64,000 nt of DNA, taken from assembly GCF_019320115.1 (NCBI RefSeq), contig NC_089587.1:83810384-83874383 (forward strand), written 5' to 3'. A program made the position numbers and the translations under genes. Of the stretch, positions 23,531-34,445 are shown in pieces (the first letter of the stretch is position 1; the number at the start of each line of letters is the position of its first letter). Under the pieces are notes generated by a model, which was not told the origin of the DNA, did no database searches, and saw only the letters and a program-made list of their open reading frames with translations. The DNA is from Miscanthus floridulus. Taxonomy: Eukaryota > Streptophyta > Magnoliopsida > Poales > Poaceae.

Positions 23531-23895
23531 GTGTTGCTTGTTGCTTCCATCGCTCGACCACGGGGGGTCCGTGCAAACTTAGCGGACACAGCGGCGCAGA
23601 GGAGCGTGGGGAGGCATGCGACATAGCCTATGCGTCGATCGGGCAGAGCTCGGCGGCGTCAGCGGCGTCGCTGCCTACCGCTCGTGACGCCAGTCTCTTG
23701 ATGGCGGTGGGGGGCTTCTATGCCACGACGGCATGTTCTCCAGGGCTTCTACGCCACAGCAGCGGGTTGTCCAGGCGTGGGGATCTAAGCCGAGCGACTT
23801 CGGCACGTTAATCTAGCCCGAACGGCTGAGCTCCAGATCCCCTACCGTCGCCCCTCCCTATCCCCAGTCGTTGCTTCTACTGACGGAGCAAGGGA

Positions 23896-23964
23896 GCCAA
23901 GATCCTCCTATTCGGCCTCAACTACGCCGGGAAGACCAGGTTGCTCAACATTCGCAAGAATTAG
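23896..23964 (+). pseudogene. Fragment of a SAR1/ARF-like GTPase (P-loop)
   Basis: One exon-sized stretch encodes AKILLFGLNYAGKTRLLN. It resembles the first strand and P-loop (GLDxAGKTTLL) of SAR1/ARF-family GTPases, and ends at a plausible AG|GTACAT donor. D to N and T to R changes and the lack of the other G motifs mark it as a captured, non-functional piece. Confidence 0.4.
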
Positions 23965-25880
23965 GTACATAACCAGCCCCGTCTGCCCCAGACCAGGTCG
24001 GATCCTATCCATTTAATAACTGGACCTATCTGATTCATGATTATCTCGATCATTGCAGCAGCACAGACATTGCAGGAGTTGAAGATTTCTGATTCAGCCT
24101 CTCCACTGTTGCACGGCGCTGGCGGCAGCTCCTACTAACCCTGACATACAAGGATTGGCTGAAGCAGAGCCACCTCTGACACACAGGGCGCCCTCTGCTC
24201 CTTCACAAACCGCTCCTCTACCTCGGATCAATTTTGTTAGAATGTTCAGGATTACTTGTATTTAAATGAGATGTATTAGGTTCAGACAAGAAAATGAGTT
24301 TAAGGGTCAGCAAATTTTTGATTTGTGTAACAAGAATCAAAGCGTTTCTGTCTACTCCTACAATATTGTGCTGATGCACCGCAGTGGAGGAATATGGGAG
24401 CCTTGCTACCTGTAAGGTTGGTGTATCATTATACAATCATGATCTTTGCATTTTTCTTTCTTGTTTTTCTTCACAGCTTATTTCAACAATTTAAGCTACT
24501 TGTTGATGTCTAAATGAGACCTGGGTCTGTCATGGCTTGTAAATTCTTGAGTATGAAACTGCCAGTCATTACTTATTTATATCTAGGTAGTTTGATAGTG
24601 AGATATGTCTGATAATGGTTTATTTTTTTCCTTTATTGGCAGCAACCACATCTTCTGTCATGTTTTTTTTTATAAAGACTCATATATATACTATCACTAG
24701 AATTCTGATATTCAATGTTTTGTTTATATAAAATGGGAGTGACGATCAACTAACTGCTTATCTTGAGAGGCCGTATTTATTTAAAGAAGAATCTCTGTAG
24801 CAAGGAATTGAAGGTCTTTGCTGCTGAATACTAACCGCCTTATATATATTTAGTTGCTTGTGATCACAATTCATTTTCTCCAATGAGTTCTACTACATGT
24901 TGTATTTTGTTGCAATAGACACATGAGGCTCAGGCTAAGGGCACGCTAGCTGATTTGACCACCCAAGCTCGACTTGGAGAAGTTTCCAGTGAAGTTACCC
25001 TTCTAACTTGACTCTGTGTCTTGCAAATTCGAGGTTAGTGACATGTACACCAAAGGTTTTTGCATTTACTATTCCACCGTAGGTTACTGTTAGGCTATTT
25101 CTACTTATTTTCTATTTACAATCATTTATATTCCTCTATGTACATTATAACTTTATGTTAGCGATCTACTGTTAGGTTACATATTTGTGCCTTTTCTGCT
25201 GAATTTGCTTCTACAATCATTTCTATTTATCTATGTACACTATAACTTTATAGGTTAGAAATAACCTGAGAAATGAGGAAAATACAAGTTCCAAATTTAA
25301 TGTTTGCTGCATCAGCATCTTGTTTGTGTTGGGGTACCTCCTTTTACTACTCATAGTAGGGACACTCATAACTGGGTTGTTGTCGTCATAATTCCTGATC
25401 AGGTACCGCAGCTGGTGTGGACATGGTGCTGTCATAACAATCTCATTTGACATTACAGTAAGCTGCACCATGACCATACCGTTTTGTTAATTGCTAATTT
25501 CTTAGGGTGCTGATCTGGATGACTTTTAATGAGATGCGGGAGTCTGCAGCGCAAAAGGTTTGAAACAATGTGCTGAACTGCCAGATCATGCCTTGAGCTC
25601 AGCCATGGAGAGATTCTTCCTTAGAGATGCAGCAAGAGTTGATTTCTTTCGGCCCTTCTGTATATACCTTTTGGTTTATTGTAATTATGATGGGTGAGAC
25701 CTTTGTGAGAGCTGTGTGCCAATTGAATGGTTGGTTTTGCAGTAGTGGATCTATAAGATTTGTTATTTATGAATGATTTCTGGATGAATGGAATTGTGAT
25801 AAAATTATCCATGCAATCATGAAGAGAATGACCTTTGATACTGTTTGATTAGAAGAAAATTCTCAATATTTTGGTTGGTA

Positions 25881-25909
25881 GGGCGGGCAAAGCGCGCAAG
25901 AGTTTCTAG
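25881..25909 (+). repeat. Helitron-like 3' terminus (hairpin + CTAG)
   Basis: GCGGGC-AAA-GCGCGC forms a hairpin with one mismatch. Eight bases later the sequence is CTAG followed by T. Helitrons end in CTRR, insert between A and T, and carry a GC-rich hairpin about 10 bases before the end. Confidence 0.5.
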
Positions 25910-26139
25910 TGTGTAATGTAAAAAATGGAAGGGGATGCAGCTAGTCCTAGTCCGCCAATCAATTCACAACCACACTCCCTCCCTGAGTAATAATAAGTAC
26001 AAATAAATATACTTCCTTAATAATAAGTAAGAAAAATTTACATCCATGATTGGTCTGTGCCCCCGACCGCAATAGAAAGAGAAATCGGCTCAGCATACGC
26101 CGCCGCCGCCAGCACACCTGTAGCAGCAAGCAGTGGCGG

Positions 26140-26400
26140 CTGGCTAGTTAATACTAGGAAGGAGTTTTACCTTAATTAGGGCCAGCAGCTGAGTCAGGAA
26201 GCACAGGGAGAAGGAGACATGGTGGCTGGAAGACGGGAGGAGGATCTTGCCCCTTGTTGGAAAGGGAGGGGAGCAGAAAGACTCCAGGGAGGGGAACGGG
26301 AACAGGAACGAAGTGGCGGCGGCGGCAGAGAGAAGAGAGATGGTAGTAGATATAAGGGAGGGGGTCGAGGTCGGTGGCGGATGACGTGGAGCAAAAAGAA
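26140..26400 (-). promoter_or_regulatory. Possible core promoter and spliced 5' leader
   Basis: On the minus strand CTTATATCTACTACC (about 26347-26362) looks TATA-like. It precedes a pyrimidine-rich leader (CTCTCTTCTCTCTGCCGCCG) that ends in a splice donor, AATTAAG|GTAAAAC, near 26170. No downstream coding exon is recognised. It could be the leader of an unannotated or non-coding transcript, or a remnant. Confidence 0.25.
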
Positions 26401-27438
26401 GTTGCTGGTGGCCCGCCATGAGATCCCCATGAGTGAAATCAAATCAAAATCCACGCGCTCCCGGTCTCTCCTCCTCCTCTTACTAGATCCATTCCACGTG
26501 CGCATCCGGCATCTCCCAACCCACGTGTACCCTGGTGAGCTGGGCCAGGCCAGGCCACAGGCCAGCCATCCAAATGGATCCACCAAGCACATCTGCAGAT
26601 GCAATCCCCCAATCCCAATCCCAACCCGATCATCATCATCAATATATTACATCTTCTGTTACTGACAGATCATTATTATTAATTAATAATGAACGGATGG
26701 AAAAATCACAGTGCACGTCCCCATTCAACAACAGGAATTGAAGGACTTGTCACTGTACACATAATATAATAATAAGCCAACCAAATTCATAATAATCATC
26801 ATATGTAACAATTCCCAATGAACGATCAAAACTAAAGTGAACTAATAAAGCTCAGCTCAAACTGTTAGAATATGGTCCAATCCAGAAGACGTTATAGATA
26901 GGTAAGCATCACTTGAAAATGACAGCAGCGCTAGCTAGGTAGCTAGCTAACTGTGGATCGGACAAGCATGCATGTCCAACCTCAGGTCCGAGCGAGGTTG
27001 CCACGCACGCCACTGAATTGATTTTATATATATAAAAAAAATAAAAAAGTAGCTTATTATTCCTAGCTAGGTGTCGAGCCTAATGGGTCACAAACATACC
27101 TTTATTTGCAAACAAAAGCTCAGACATGCATGGTCTCCGCTTTAATCTATTATTATTGTGCAGGATATGATAGATAATGTTATATATCCGTATCCTTATA
27201 AAAAAAACAGTCTAGCGTAATTTTGGACTATATATATATATAGTATGAATTGTATATAGGTATCTTGCAGAAAGAAAAACAACATGCAAAATGCCAGCAG
27301 GAGGGCAAGCGCAGCACAAATCAAAAGCCAACGGCAGAAAAATAATAATATGATCAATCAAAGGTGAAAAAATATATATAAACATTATTATTTTCTTTCT
27401 AATCTAGGAAATATGAGGGGAAACAAAAGGATTATTAT

Positions 27439-27691
27439 GGCCCTGTTTAGATCGTCTAAGAAAAATGAGAATGGGAAAAAAATGATACTTATAAGATCTA
27501 AACATCACTTGGATTTCAGAATGAATGAGACACCAAATCCAAATGTTGATTCGGAGATTTTTGCTATGCAAGGGCATGCAATAATCAGTATGAGAATGAG
27601 ATGCAATGCAATCAGCATCCCTCGTCATTTTCTAGCTAGCTAGAATTCAGATTCTGCACAATTATTTAGAATCACAGATCCAAACATAGCC
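27439..27691. mobile_element. Tourist-like MITE, 253 bp
   Basis: The ends GGCCCTGTTTAGATC and GATCCAAACATAGCC form an imperfect terminal inverted repeat of the PIF/Harbinger (Tourist) type. The element is flanked by TAT on both sides (27436-27438 and 27692-27694). It has no coding capacity. It lies about 4 kb upstream of the PRR37-like leader. Confidence 0.6.
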
Positions 27692-29207
27692 TATATATAT
27701 ATATGCCTTCTCCAGCTGATGATTATATATTTGTGCTCCACCTTCTCCCATGCATGCATATGTATACTAGCTAGCTTTATGGACAGAAAGAAAGATGCAT
27801 GTAAACCTAAAGAGCCAACCGCAGTCCAGATATATATTCGGAGTACCCTACCATGCGTGTCTATCTACCATATATAGCATCACTTTCGATCGCTTGGTGG
27901 ATCGATCCGTTCAAAGTGCATCTTCCATTAAAGCTAGCGATGCAATGTATGTAGCACACAACACAAGTAGTAGTAGCTAGGATCAGAGGGCCATTATATT
28001 AATTAGAGGTCAACGTACACAAGAGATATACGTATATGATTAGAATAGACAAGGAACAAATTAAAACAACACGTTAATTACATGCATCTTCAGACGAGCG
28101 ATGAACAAGTACGTTGTATTAATTAGTTGCATGCATGCGCGAGGCTAATAACAATTAAGACATACGCGGGGGCCGGGCCGGGCCGGGCCGGCAAATTAAA
28201 GCAAGCCATGCATGTCATCAGATTCTGAACGCATCGTCTGCTTTCTCTTATCCTTTGCGTGGTGTGGCTGAAGAGCATTGCTTTTTGTGTGCCTTGCTTT
28301 GCATCTTCTTTTGTTTTCCTCTTGTGTGGCTTCAGGTGAATCCTTTTCCCTCCTCATGCTTTTTCTTCCTTCCTCGTAGAGCTTTTTGGCCTTCAGCTGC
28401 ACTTGGGGCAGAGAGCAACGGCCCATCCTCCATATTCTCCATCATCCTTCTTCACACTTCACTAGCTCCGATTATTCTTCACTGCTTTTTCTCAGCTTGC
28501 ATGCTAGACTACATGGCAATGTTTGCTTGTTTGTTTTTTTTTATTGAAATTTCCCACCCACCTTTTTTGTTTTCTTTCCCAGTTAATTAAAAAGAAGCCT
28601 CAATGCGATCTTTTTTTCTAAAAAAAAAACAGAAAAAGATATAGTTTGCAATGCAGCAGGAGGGCAAGAAAACTTGTTTGTTGCGAAGTGTACAAACTAA
28701 CTAAATTGTGTTGAAGAAAATATCAACCAAAGATAGATCTAACTAAACAGCATGGCCACCAAAAAGTGAACTTATGTTTTTCACGCCTAGCTAACTGGAA
28801 TACATGTGTTGATGGTTCTATAAAGCAATATACAAATGAAGCATGTACAGGCAATTTTAAAAATATTATTTATCACCAAATGATTAAGATATTCGAAACT
28901 TCGTTTCTATGTTATTTGCTCAGTATGACAGTAACACTAGCTAGCTAGATAGCTAGTGTTTTCTCTAGAATCTCAAATACACTTCAATGGTAATAAAAAT
29001 GCATTGCTGTGAAGAAATATTCTTCCCTAGCTTGTAATAATAAAGGATCAATGTCACAAATGAATATATTTCATGAGTCAGTAGTTGTCCTACTGATCAA
29101 TTCATCGATCTTGTATGTGTATTATAAGGTCAGAAATGAAGGAACATTATATTATGTCTCTAGTTAATTTGAATTACTTTACAAACATATATCACAACCA
29201 TAAGTAG

Positions 29208-29300
29208 ATATTACTTGTGTAGGGATCAAAACATTACTATAAAACACAAGTAATATATGCAGTATGAACAATATGAAAAATAATGTTTTGATCCCTACAC
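29208..29300. repeat. Perfect 20-bp inverted repeat with a competing inner hairpin
   Basis: GTGTAGGGATCAAAACATTA (29217-29236) recurs exactly as its reverse complement at 29281-29300, with a 44-base spacer. ATATTACTTGTGT (29208-29220) also has an exact reverse complement at 29244-29256. The two stems overlap and are mutually exclusive. The repeat sits at the junction with a gypsy antisense-ORF fragment. Confidence 0.85.
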
Positions 29301-29590
29301 TGGCCGTGGACATTTGCACAGAGCTTCTCGACAAAGGAAACCTTACTGATCGTCCTGGCCTGAGCATCGACAGCTGCCGCCCGGGCAGCAGCAGTCTCCC
29401 GTAGAGCACGAGCCGACTAACCTCGCTCCTGGCGTCGGAGCGCGGGTCGCGAATCGCATCCCGATCACGGAGGGGCTCATGGACTTCCCGGAGGCCGGGG
29501 GGAGAAGACCCCTCCGGTTCCGCAGGGCGCGTGCCCGGAGAACCGCCCGACCTCTAGCATCGTGGCATGAGTAATGGCCCAAAAAAGATT
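29301..29590 (-). pseudogene. Fragment of a gypsy antisense ORF (coiled-coil)
   Basis: The GC-rich minus strand encodes, in shifting frames, segments such as RSDARSEVSRLV and ALRETAAARAAAVDAQA that resemble the coiled-coil antisense ORF of grass Tat-type gypsy elements. It is truncated on both sides and frameshifted. Confidence 0.35.
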
Positions 29591-29926
29591 AAGGAGATCA
29601 AAACGGAAGGGCTCTGGCAACTAAGAAAAAGATCGCCTTACACAAGGCGCCGTAGATGGGAGCGGAGACTTGGCGGAGGCCTGCTCCCCTCCGGAGGGTT
29701 CTTCGCCAGCGCTTCCCATGATCCATCACTCCGACCAAAGACACGACTCGCTCGAGCCTGGAGAGAAGGCAAAGGAGTACCGCAAGAAGATAGAGAAGAG
29801 CGGTTGCCTCGCTCTTACCTCTCTCGTAGATTAATGGCTAAACCAGGCACACTGGGCTCTTCGGGTTTTGTGCAAATTTAATACAGATTTAATTGCTGTG
29901 GATTTCCAAGCAACAGGTTGCAGCGG

Positions 29927-30330
29927 GTGCATTTAGAAAAGAGTAATAGATATTCTCCAGCGCGTTACAATCACATAGTATCGGACTTTCTCACTTGTGC
30001 ATTCATAAAAGAGTAGTACACATTGTGCCAACGATTAACATTTATACAATGCCTGACGCGGGTGAAAGCATTCAGTCATTGTCCGGCGTGTTACAATTAC
30101 ATAGTTTGGGACTTTCTCGCATGTGCATTCAAAAAAGAGTAGTACACATTGTGCCAACGATTAACATTTGTACAATGCCTGACGCAGGTGGAAGCATTCA
30201 GTCATTGTTCGGCGTGTTACAATCACATAGTTTTGGACTTTCTCGCGTGTGCATTCAGAAAAGAGTAATACACATTGTTCTAACGATTAACATTTATAAT
30301 GCCTGATGCAGGTGCAAGCATTCAGAACAG
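29927..30330. repeat. 126-bp tandem repeat, about three units
   Basis: GTGCATTCA(T/A/G)AAAAGAGTA starts at 29997, 30123 and 30249 (period 126), with a truncated related unit at 29927. Each unit contains ACATTGTGCCAACGATTAAC and a ..CATTCAGTCATTGT.. block. A 103-codon frame runs through because the unit length is divisible by three. Confidence 0.85.
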
Positions 30331-30379
30331 AAATACACTAACATGGATTACTAAGTTACTAAGTTAATAAGGCCCTTGT

Positions 30380-31592
30380 GCATTTCACTGTCGATGGCAA
30401 GCAGATCTGGCATCAGGAGCCGCATCCACTCCTGGCACTAGGCCACAACCTCCTCCTCTATGGGTCACGCATTGAACAACTAGCGCTGTAGCCTATCGGT
30501 CCATTTCTCCATGAAGCGCTTCAGGATCTTCTTCATCATCGACTTCGGCGACACAACCGGCTTCCACCTGGTAATGAGCATGTGGAACATGTCGTACCCT
30601 TCATTCAGCGGACAACACTAATGGCAATGAACCAGGACACCAAGCGCGGTACAACAAGCTTGTCGACGAATGGCGTCCACCAATCGGTCCCACCAAAAGC
30701 GAGCTCATACTGTAGGACCATCTTGTCATCGCAATTTGTCGTGAAGACCCACCTACACAGAGCACCCTGCCAATCGTATCCAGGGAACTCACCCTTTAAG
30801 AGGTCAAGCATTTTCCTGGGTGACATCTCGGACGCCCACCTCATCAGGTACCCACGCGTCTGTAGCTGCCATTTCTCTCGGCGGTGGCTTGTTGCGGACA
30901 TTTCCAAGTCCATGCTTCAGGTAAGGCATGATGACCCCATCGACAAACTCGTTCCAATCATTAGGCCAAGCCGTTTGCTTCCATGGCAGCACAATGTCAT
31001 AATTTTGGTGTGCATTTTCACTAGTACACTTCAATAGGAGCTTCTAGACCACATTCAGTACCTTGGTGAGCATCGGCTGTAGCAAGTCTTGGGCGATGGT
31101 CGATATCCACAACTGTAGAAATAAGTTGACTAGAACAGTCTCCTAGGACGCACAGTACCTATTTATGGTGTTGGACAGTCTGGGCAAGACTACATCATCC
31201 AGGAATTCCCTAGCGTGAGGGAGCTCTGGCGACAGGTTGTGCAAGAAATGTACCAGTTATTCCTGCTGTGCGAACCTGGTGGGAGTCCATGTCTCCTTCA
31301 ACCATTTCATAATGGGGCCAACCACCAGTTCAATGAGCAGCCTGGCATATGGCGAGGAGGCAGACCCATCGTCCAAGAGTATGTACTTGAGCTTGCTCAC
31401 CAGCTCCATCTTCCTGTTCGGTTGCTCCAATGGATCATACCACGTCAACTGCTTGAACATCTCCTGCAGGATAGGGACCAACATCTTGCTCGCTGTGTCC
31501 GGTAGGGACATCAAACAGGAGGGATACTCAGTCAGCAACTTCATGAACTCACTGATAACCGTATCCAAGATGACCTTGGTGTGGCTCTCTGT
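30380..31592 (-). pseudogene. TFIP11/STIP-like (GCFC domain) splicing-factor pseudogene
   Basis: Minus-strand pieces follow the C-terminal GCFC-like region of TFIP11/STIP (NTR1) proteins, which act in spliceosome disassembly. They run from LTEYPSCLMSLP (about 31540) through DDVVLPRLSNTINRYC (about 31200) and NYDIVLPWKQTAWPNDWNEF (about 30965) to GYLMRWASEMSPRKMLDLL (about 30850). MEKWTDRLQR followed by LMPDLLAID (about 30400-30520) fits the later part of the family. At least three frameshifts or stops break it. The right edge is cut by an LTR fragment at 31593. The assignment rests on the pattern of short conserved blocks seen by eye. Confidence 0.45.
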
Positions 31593-32720
31593 CACACCTA
31601 ATTTTAAGGACAAAATTGAATGCACAACATATGTATGTCAGGATCAATTTATTCATACATATGTCGACTTCATTATAGTATCATAGCAAAGTTGCTTACA
31701 TAACGAAAACTTTATTACAAAAATGACCCATGGATCTGAAAGAAAATCTTATAAACTACTAGTGGAAAGGGACTCCATCTCCACAGGAAGGTTGATCGGG
31801 GTAGCACTAGCCTAGTATACATCGTCAGGGTCAAAGGCACCATCTTCAATGTACTCCTTCTCATCGTTTCCAGCATATGGGTGGGGTAGCAAGGGGGACA
31901 AAGAGGAAGGGTGAGTACATCAAAATGTACTCTGTAAGTATAGGAAAACTATGACATGAGGGCCAACACAAGGAAAGGCTTACAAGGTTTGACACAAACA
32001 CTTAAGCGACACATCCTATTTTTCCTTAAATCCTTAGCACCTATTTATCTAAGTGAGACTTGCCTTCTCCTCAGAGAACCAAACCATACTTGGATTCCAT
32101 CCAAACACCACACTTGGATTCCATCCAAGCACCCAACTGAACCTTCCATTCCCTTACCAAAGGGAACCACCCATCTAAGCCAGAGCCATCTAATCCCAAA
32201 GAAGTCCAAGCCGCTCTTAACCATGAGCACAATTGATATACTAGTTTACACTCTGCAGAGATTGCACACTTTCACCACGAGTCATGTTTTCCCCATTACG
32301 CTTCACACTGTCTAGGTGCTTAGCGGGGTCACACTATAAGGCCTTTACAAAGCCCCTCCAAGCCTGTTTTACACCTCCTCTAAGGTTCCACCACTAATAG
32401 TGGGTACCAACACCACTGCAGAAGTCCATACTTGAGCCACAAAAAACGACCTGATGTAGCATAACTTGGAGGAAACTAATTACTTGGCCAGGTCCATCCC
32501 ATTCCAGCCTCATGGCTACGCTGTTAAGCCAGGTTACAGGCTTCAAGAACCAGTCCTTAGAATCTAGGTAGGAACTAGCACAAACCCATTCCACCGTTAC
32601 TAACTTTCCACCGGAAAACATTTACCCAAAAATCTGGCACATACCACCACCAAGACCATCCATCCTGCCAGAATCCCTAATCACCATGTTGCTAAAAAAT
32701 TACTGTCCCAAGGTTGCATA
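31593..32720 (-). mobile_element. LTR fragment related to the LTR at 58451
   Basis: The segment opens TGTCACACCTAATTTTAAGGACAAAAT, like TGTAGCACCCTATTTTAAGAACAAAAT at 58451. It shares the later block CCATGAGCAC(A/G)ATTG..TTTACACTCTGCAGAG (32220 and 59013). The other end is missing; CACTA coding sequence begins by 32726. It interrupts the TFIP11-like pseudogene. Confidence 0.6.
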
Positions 32721-32725
32721 GATCA

Positions 32726-32995
32726 TTAGTCAATATTAAATTGTAACCATGATTTTGGTATGTTGCTCCTAGGGAATGCATCTGATAATAATGCCAATAG
32801 TGCATCAAAATAGTTGTTGCTAACTTGATAGTGGGACTTGATATAGAGCAACCTGACAAGGAAAGAGAATCTTGAGTAGGTAGATCTAGAAGAAACTGAT
32901 TGCTTCAAATCAGCCAACACTCTTTTAAACTTTGGCTCTCTTCTAGCCCGCTCTTCAGATGTTAACAGGTTTCTAACTAAATCATCAAAATCCAA
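32726..32995 (-). pseudogene. CACTA TNP2 transposase N-terminal fragment
   Basis: The 89-codon minus-strand frame reads MDFDDLVRNLL, then KFKRVLADLK, then SFLVRLLYIKSHY..SNNYFDALLALLSDAFP. This is the conserved start of plant CACTA TNP2 transposases, whose full length is roughly 700-1000 residues. The catalytic part is absent. Confidence 0.7.
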
Positions 32996-33159
32996 CCAAC
33001 ATGATGAGATCCATGCATATTTGATGGCTCTATAATGTCAGTATTTGAAGATTCTTCCCCATGATGAATCCATCTGGTGTATGTGGGTGACATTTTGTAT
33101 ACAAGTAAGTGGTCCTTCATGTCCTACCAAGTACGATCCACCTGGTTAAGATAATTTCA

Positions 33160-33350
33160 ACACGGGCAAGGGATCTTTTGCCCTGGGTATCTTTGTGTCG
33201 GTGTTTTTTACCAGTAGATATTTGGTTCTTGGTCGTCTGTCAAACGCAACTTGGTCGTCTGCTAGTAGTCGGGTGGTTTGTTGTTCGGGTACGAAGAGGT
33301 AGCCTAGGTTGCCAACATCGACTTTGATCCCGATCGCCATGCAAGCTGAT
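33160..33350 (-). repeat. LTR edge similar to that at 43079
   Basis: TGTCGGTGTTTTTTACCAGTAG, then ATATTTGGTTCTTGG (33196-33232), matches TGTCAGTGTTTTTTACCGATAG.. at 43079. The sequences left of both (GGGATC...TGCC) are also alike and may be the primer-binding-site side of minus-oriented elements. The rest of this LTR is not resolved. Confidence 0.45.
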
Positions 33351-33581
33351 AAAGGTGTGTTGTTGGGAGATGAGCTTCTTCTAGTGCCATCCCTGGGTCA
33401 TGCTGTCTTGTCAATCCCATTTCACACGCAAGCTAGGGGCGCGTAGTCGTCTATAAGTCAGAGCGCTACGACGGTTCGATTCCCCATGAATGCGCGTGGT
33501 GGAGATTTAATTCCTTTTTAATTGAGACGGCGGTTGAGATTTCTAGAAAGGTGGCTTGTTCCTATTTAATCAGGCCCACTC

Positions 33582-34292
33582 ATGATGAATCTGCAACCTC
33601 CATTCCCAACTCTTGTAGCAAAGATGAGGCAAAAAACCAACGGCCGTAAACATCCCCACAAAGTGTCGCGTCTGCTACTCGCGGCGTCGCCCAGCCAATC
33701 GGCCATGGCGGCAGTGTCAAGTAGTATGCCATTGCCTCCGCCATCTATGACCGTGTCTCTGTCCTCGACGTCCTCCAGAGCCCTAGCCCTAGTGGCAGCA
33801 TTGCCGCTGGCAATGACGCCGGTGACTCCAGCCCTAGCAGTCCTAGGAGGGGAAGCTGGGGTCGATGAAGTTGCCGCGTCGGGGTCTCTGGCCAGGCCCT
33901 CGACCCAGCAAGCACCATCTGCACCAGAGGTGGTGATGGAGCTATCTGACTAGGATGAGCCGAAAGGCTCAACCCCACCGGTGGGTGTTGCTCCCGCCGC
34001 TTCGGTCATCTCCACCACCCCTGTCACCTCTATTGACTCCGCCATCCCCAACATCCCTAGGCTCCTCAACTCCTTGCACCACCGGCCAGACACGAGCTGT
34101 GATGAGGAGATTGTGAGGAAGCTTGTCATCGAGCTGAATCGAGAGGCCATTGGCATCTCGGGGGATGGTGGCCTTGTGATCCTCAGCAGCGATGATGAGG
34201 AAGAGGCTGCCGAGGAGGAGGAGGTCAATGAGGAGGAGGAGGAGGAGGTGAAGCACAAGCCCATAGGCGGTGAGTCATCATCGAGGAGCTAG
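33582..34292 (+). pseudogene. Acidic-tailed ORF of unknown origin, interrupted by one stop
   Basis: One frame runs 236 codons from ATG 33582 to 34292, broken only by TAG at 33951-33953. The N-terminal half is Ala/Ser/Pro-rich. The C-terminal half has LVILSSDDEEEAAEEEE and a Glu-rich run. I recognise no domain. It lies next to gypsy element 1, so it may be an additional retrotransposon ORF. Trinucleotide GAG runs could also produce it by chance. Confidence 0.3.
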
Positions 34293-34445
34293 ACTGCTCC
34301 CATCTCATCATCAAGCCCTATAAGGAAATTAGTGACAATCAGAGGTGAAGGACGAGCCCGCAGGCGGTGGGTCACCGTCAAGGAGCTAGGCTGCTCCCAT
34401 CTCATCATCAAGCCCTGTAAGGAGCTTGGTGACAATCGGAGGTGG
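34251..34445. repeat. 98-bp direct duplication
   Basis: AAGCACAAGCCCATAGGCGG.. (34251) and AAGGACGAGCCCGCAGGCGG.. (34349) begin two tandem copies. They share GGAGCTAG(A/G)CTGCTCCCATC and CATCATCAAGCCCT. The duplication spans the stop codon of the acidic ORF. Confidence 0.75.

Larger units (their letters stand above)
23531..25909 (+). mobile_element. Probable non-autonomous Helitron, 5' end unresolved
   Basis: The segment ends in a Helitron-like terminus at 25909 and holds short spliced-looking gene fragments. These include a small-GTPase P-loop piece (23896-23964) and an exon-like piece near 24920-25010 (HEAQAKGTLADLTTQARLGE). Gene-fragment capture is common in grass Helitrons. No TC...5' end could be fixed, so the left limit is only an upper bound and may lie nearer 23820. 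It sits directly upstream of the PRR37-like leader. Confidence 0.4.
25910..29207. other. Intergenic region, few repeats
   Basis: About 3.3 kb without recognised protein families. It is rich in TAGCTAGC and ATATAT motifs and contains one MITE (27439-27691), a possible minus-strand promoter (26180-26400) and a short GGCCG run at 28173-28191. A minus-strand 76-codon frame at 28196-28426 is basic and matches nothing I recognise. Unlike its surroundings, this stretch is not obviously composed of large transposons. Confidence 0.4.

Noticed and set aside
26194..26665. 136- and 148-codon ORFs on opposite strands
   Set aside because: Purine/pyrimidine-biased sequence with no recognisable domain; better explained as a promoter and leader.
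28196..28426. 76-codon basic ORF on the minus strand
   Set aside because: No family match, no visible gene context, and Lys/Arg/Glu bias; not enough to call a gene.
29995..30306. 103-codon ORF
   Set aside because: It is a read-through of the 126-bp tandem repeat, whose unit length is a multiple of three.
29927..30330. CRISPR-like array
   Set aside because: Direct repeats are contiguous 126-bp units without distinct spacers, and the genome is eukaryotic.
33440..33500. tRNA-like GGTTCGATTCCCC with an upstream D-arm-like stretch
   Set aside because: No complete cloverleaf can be folded; only a B-box-like match.
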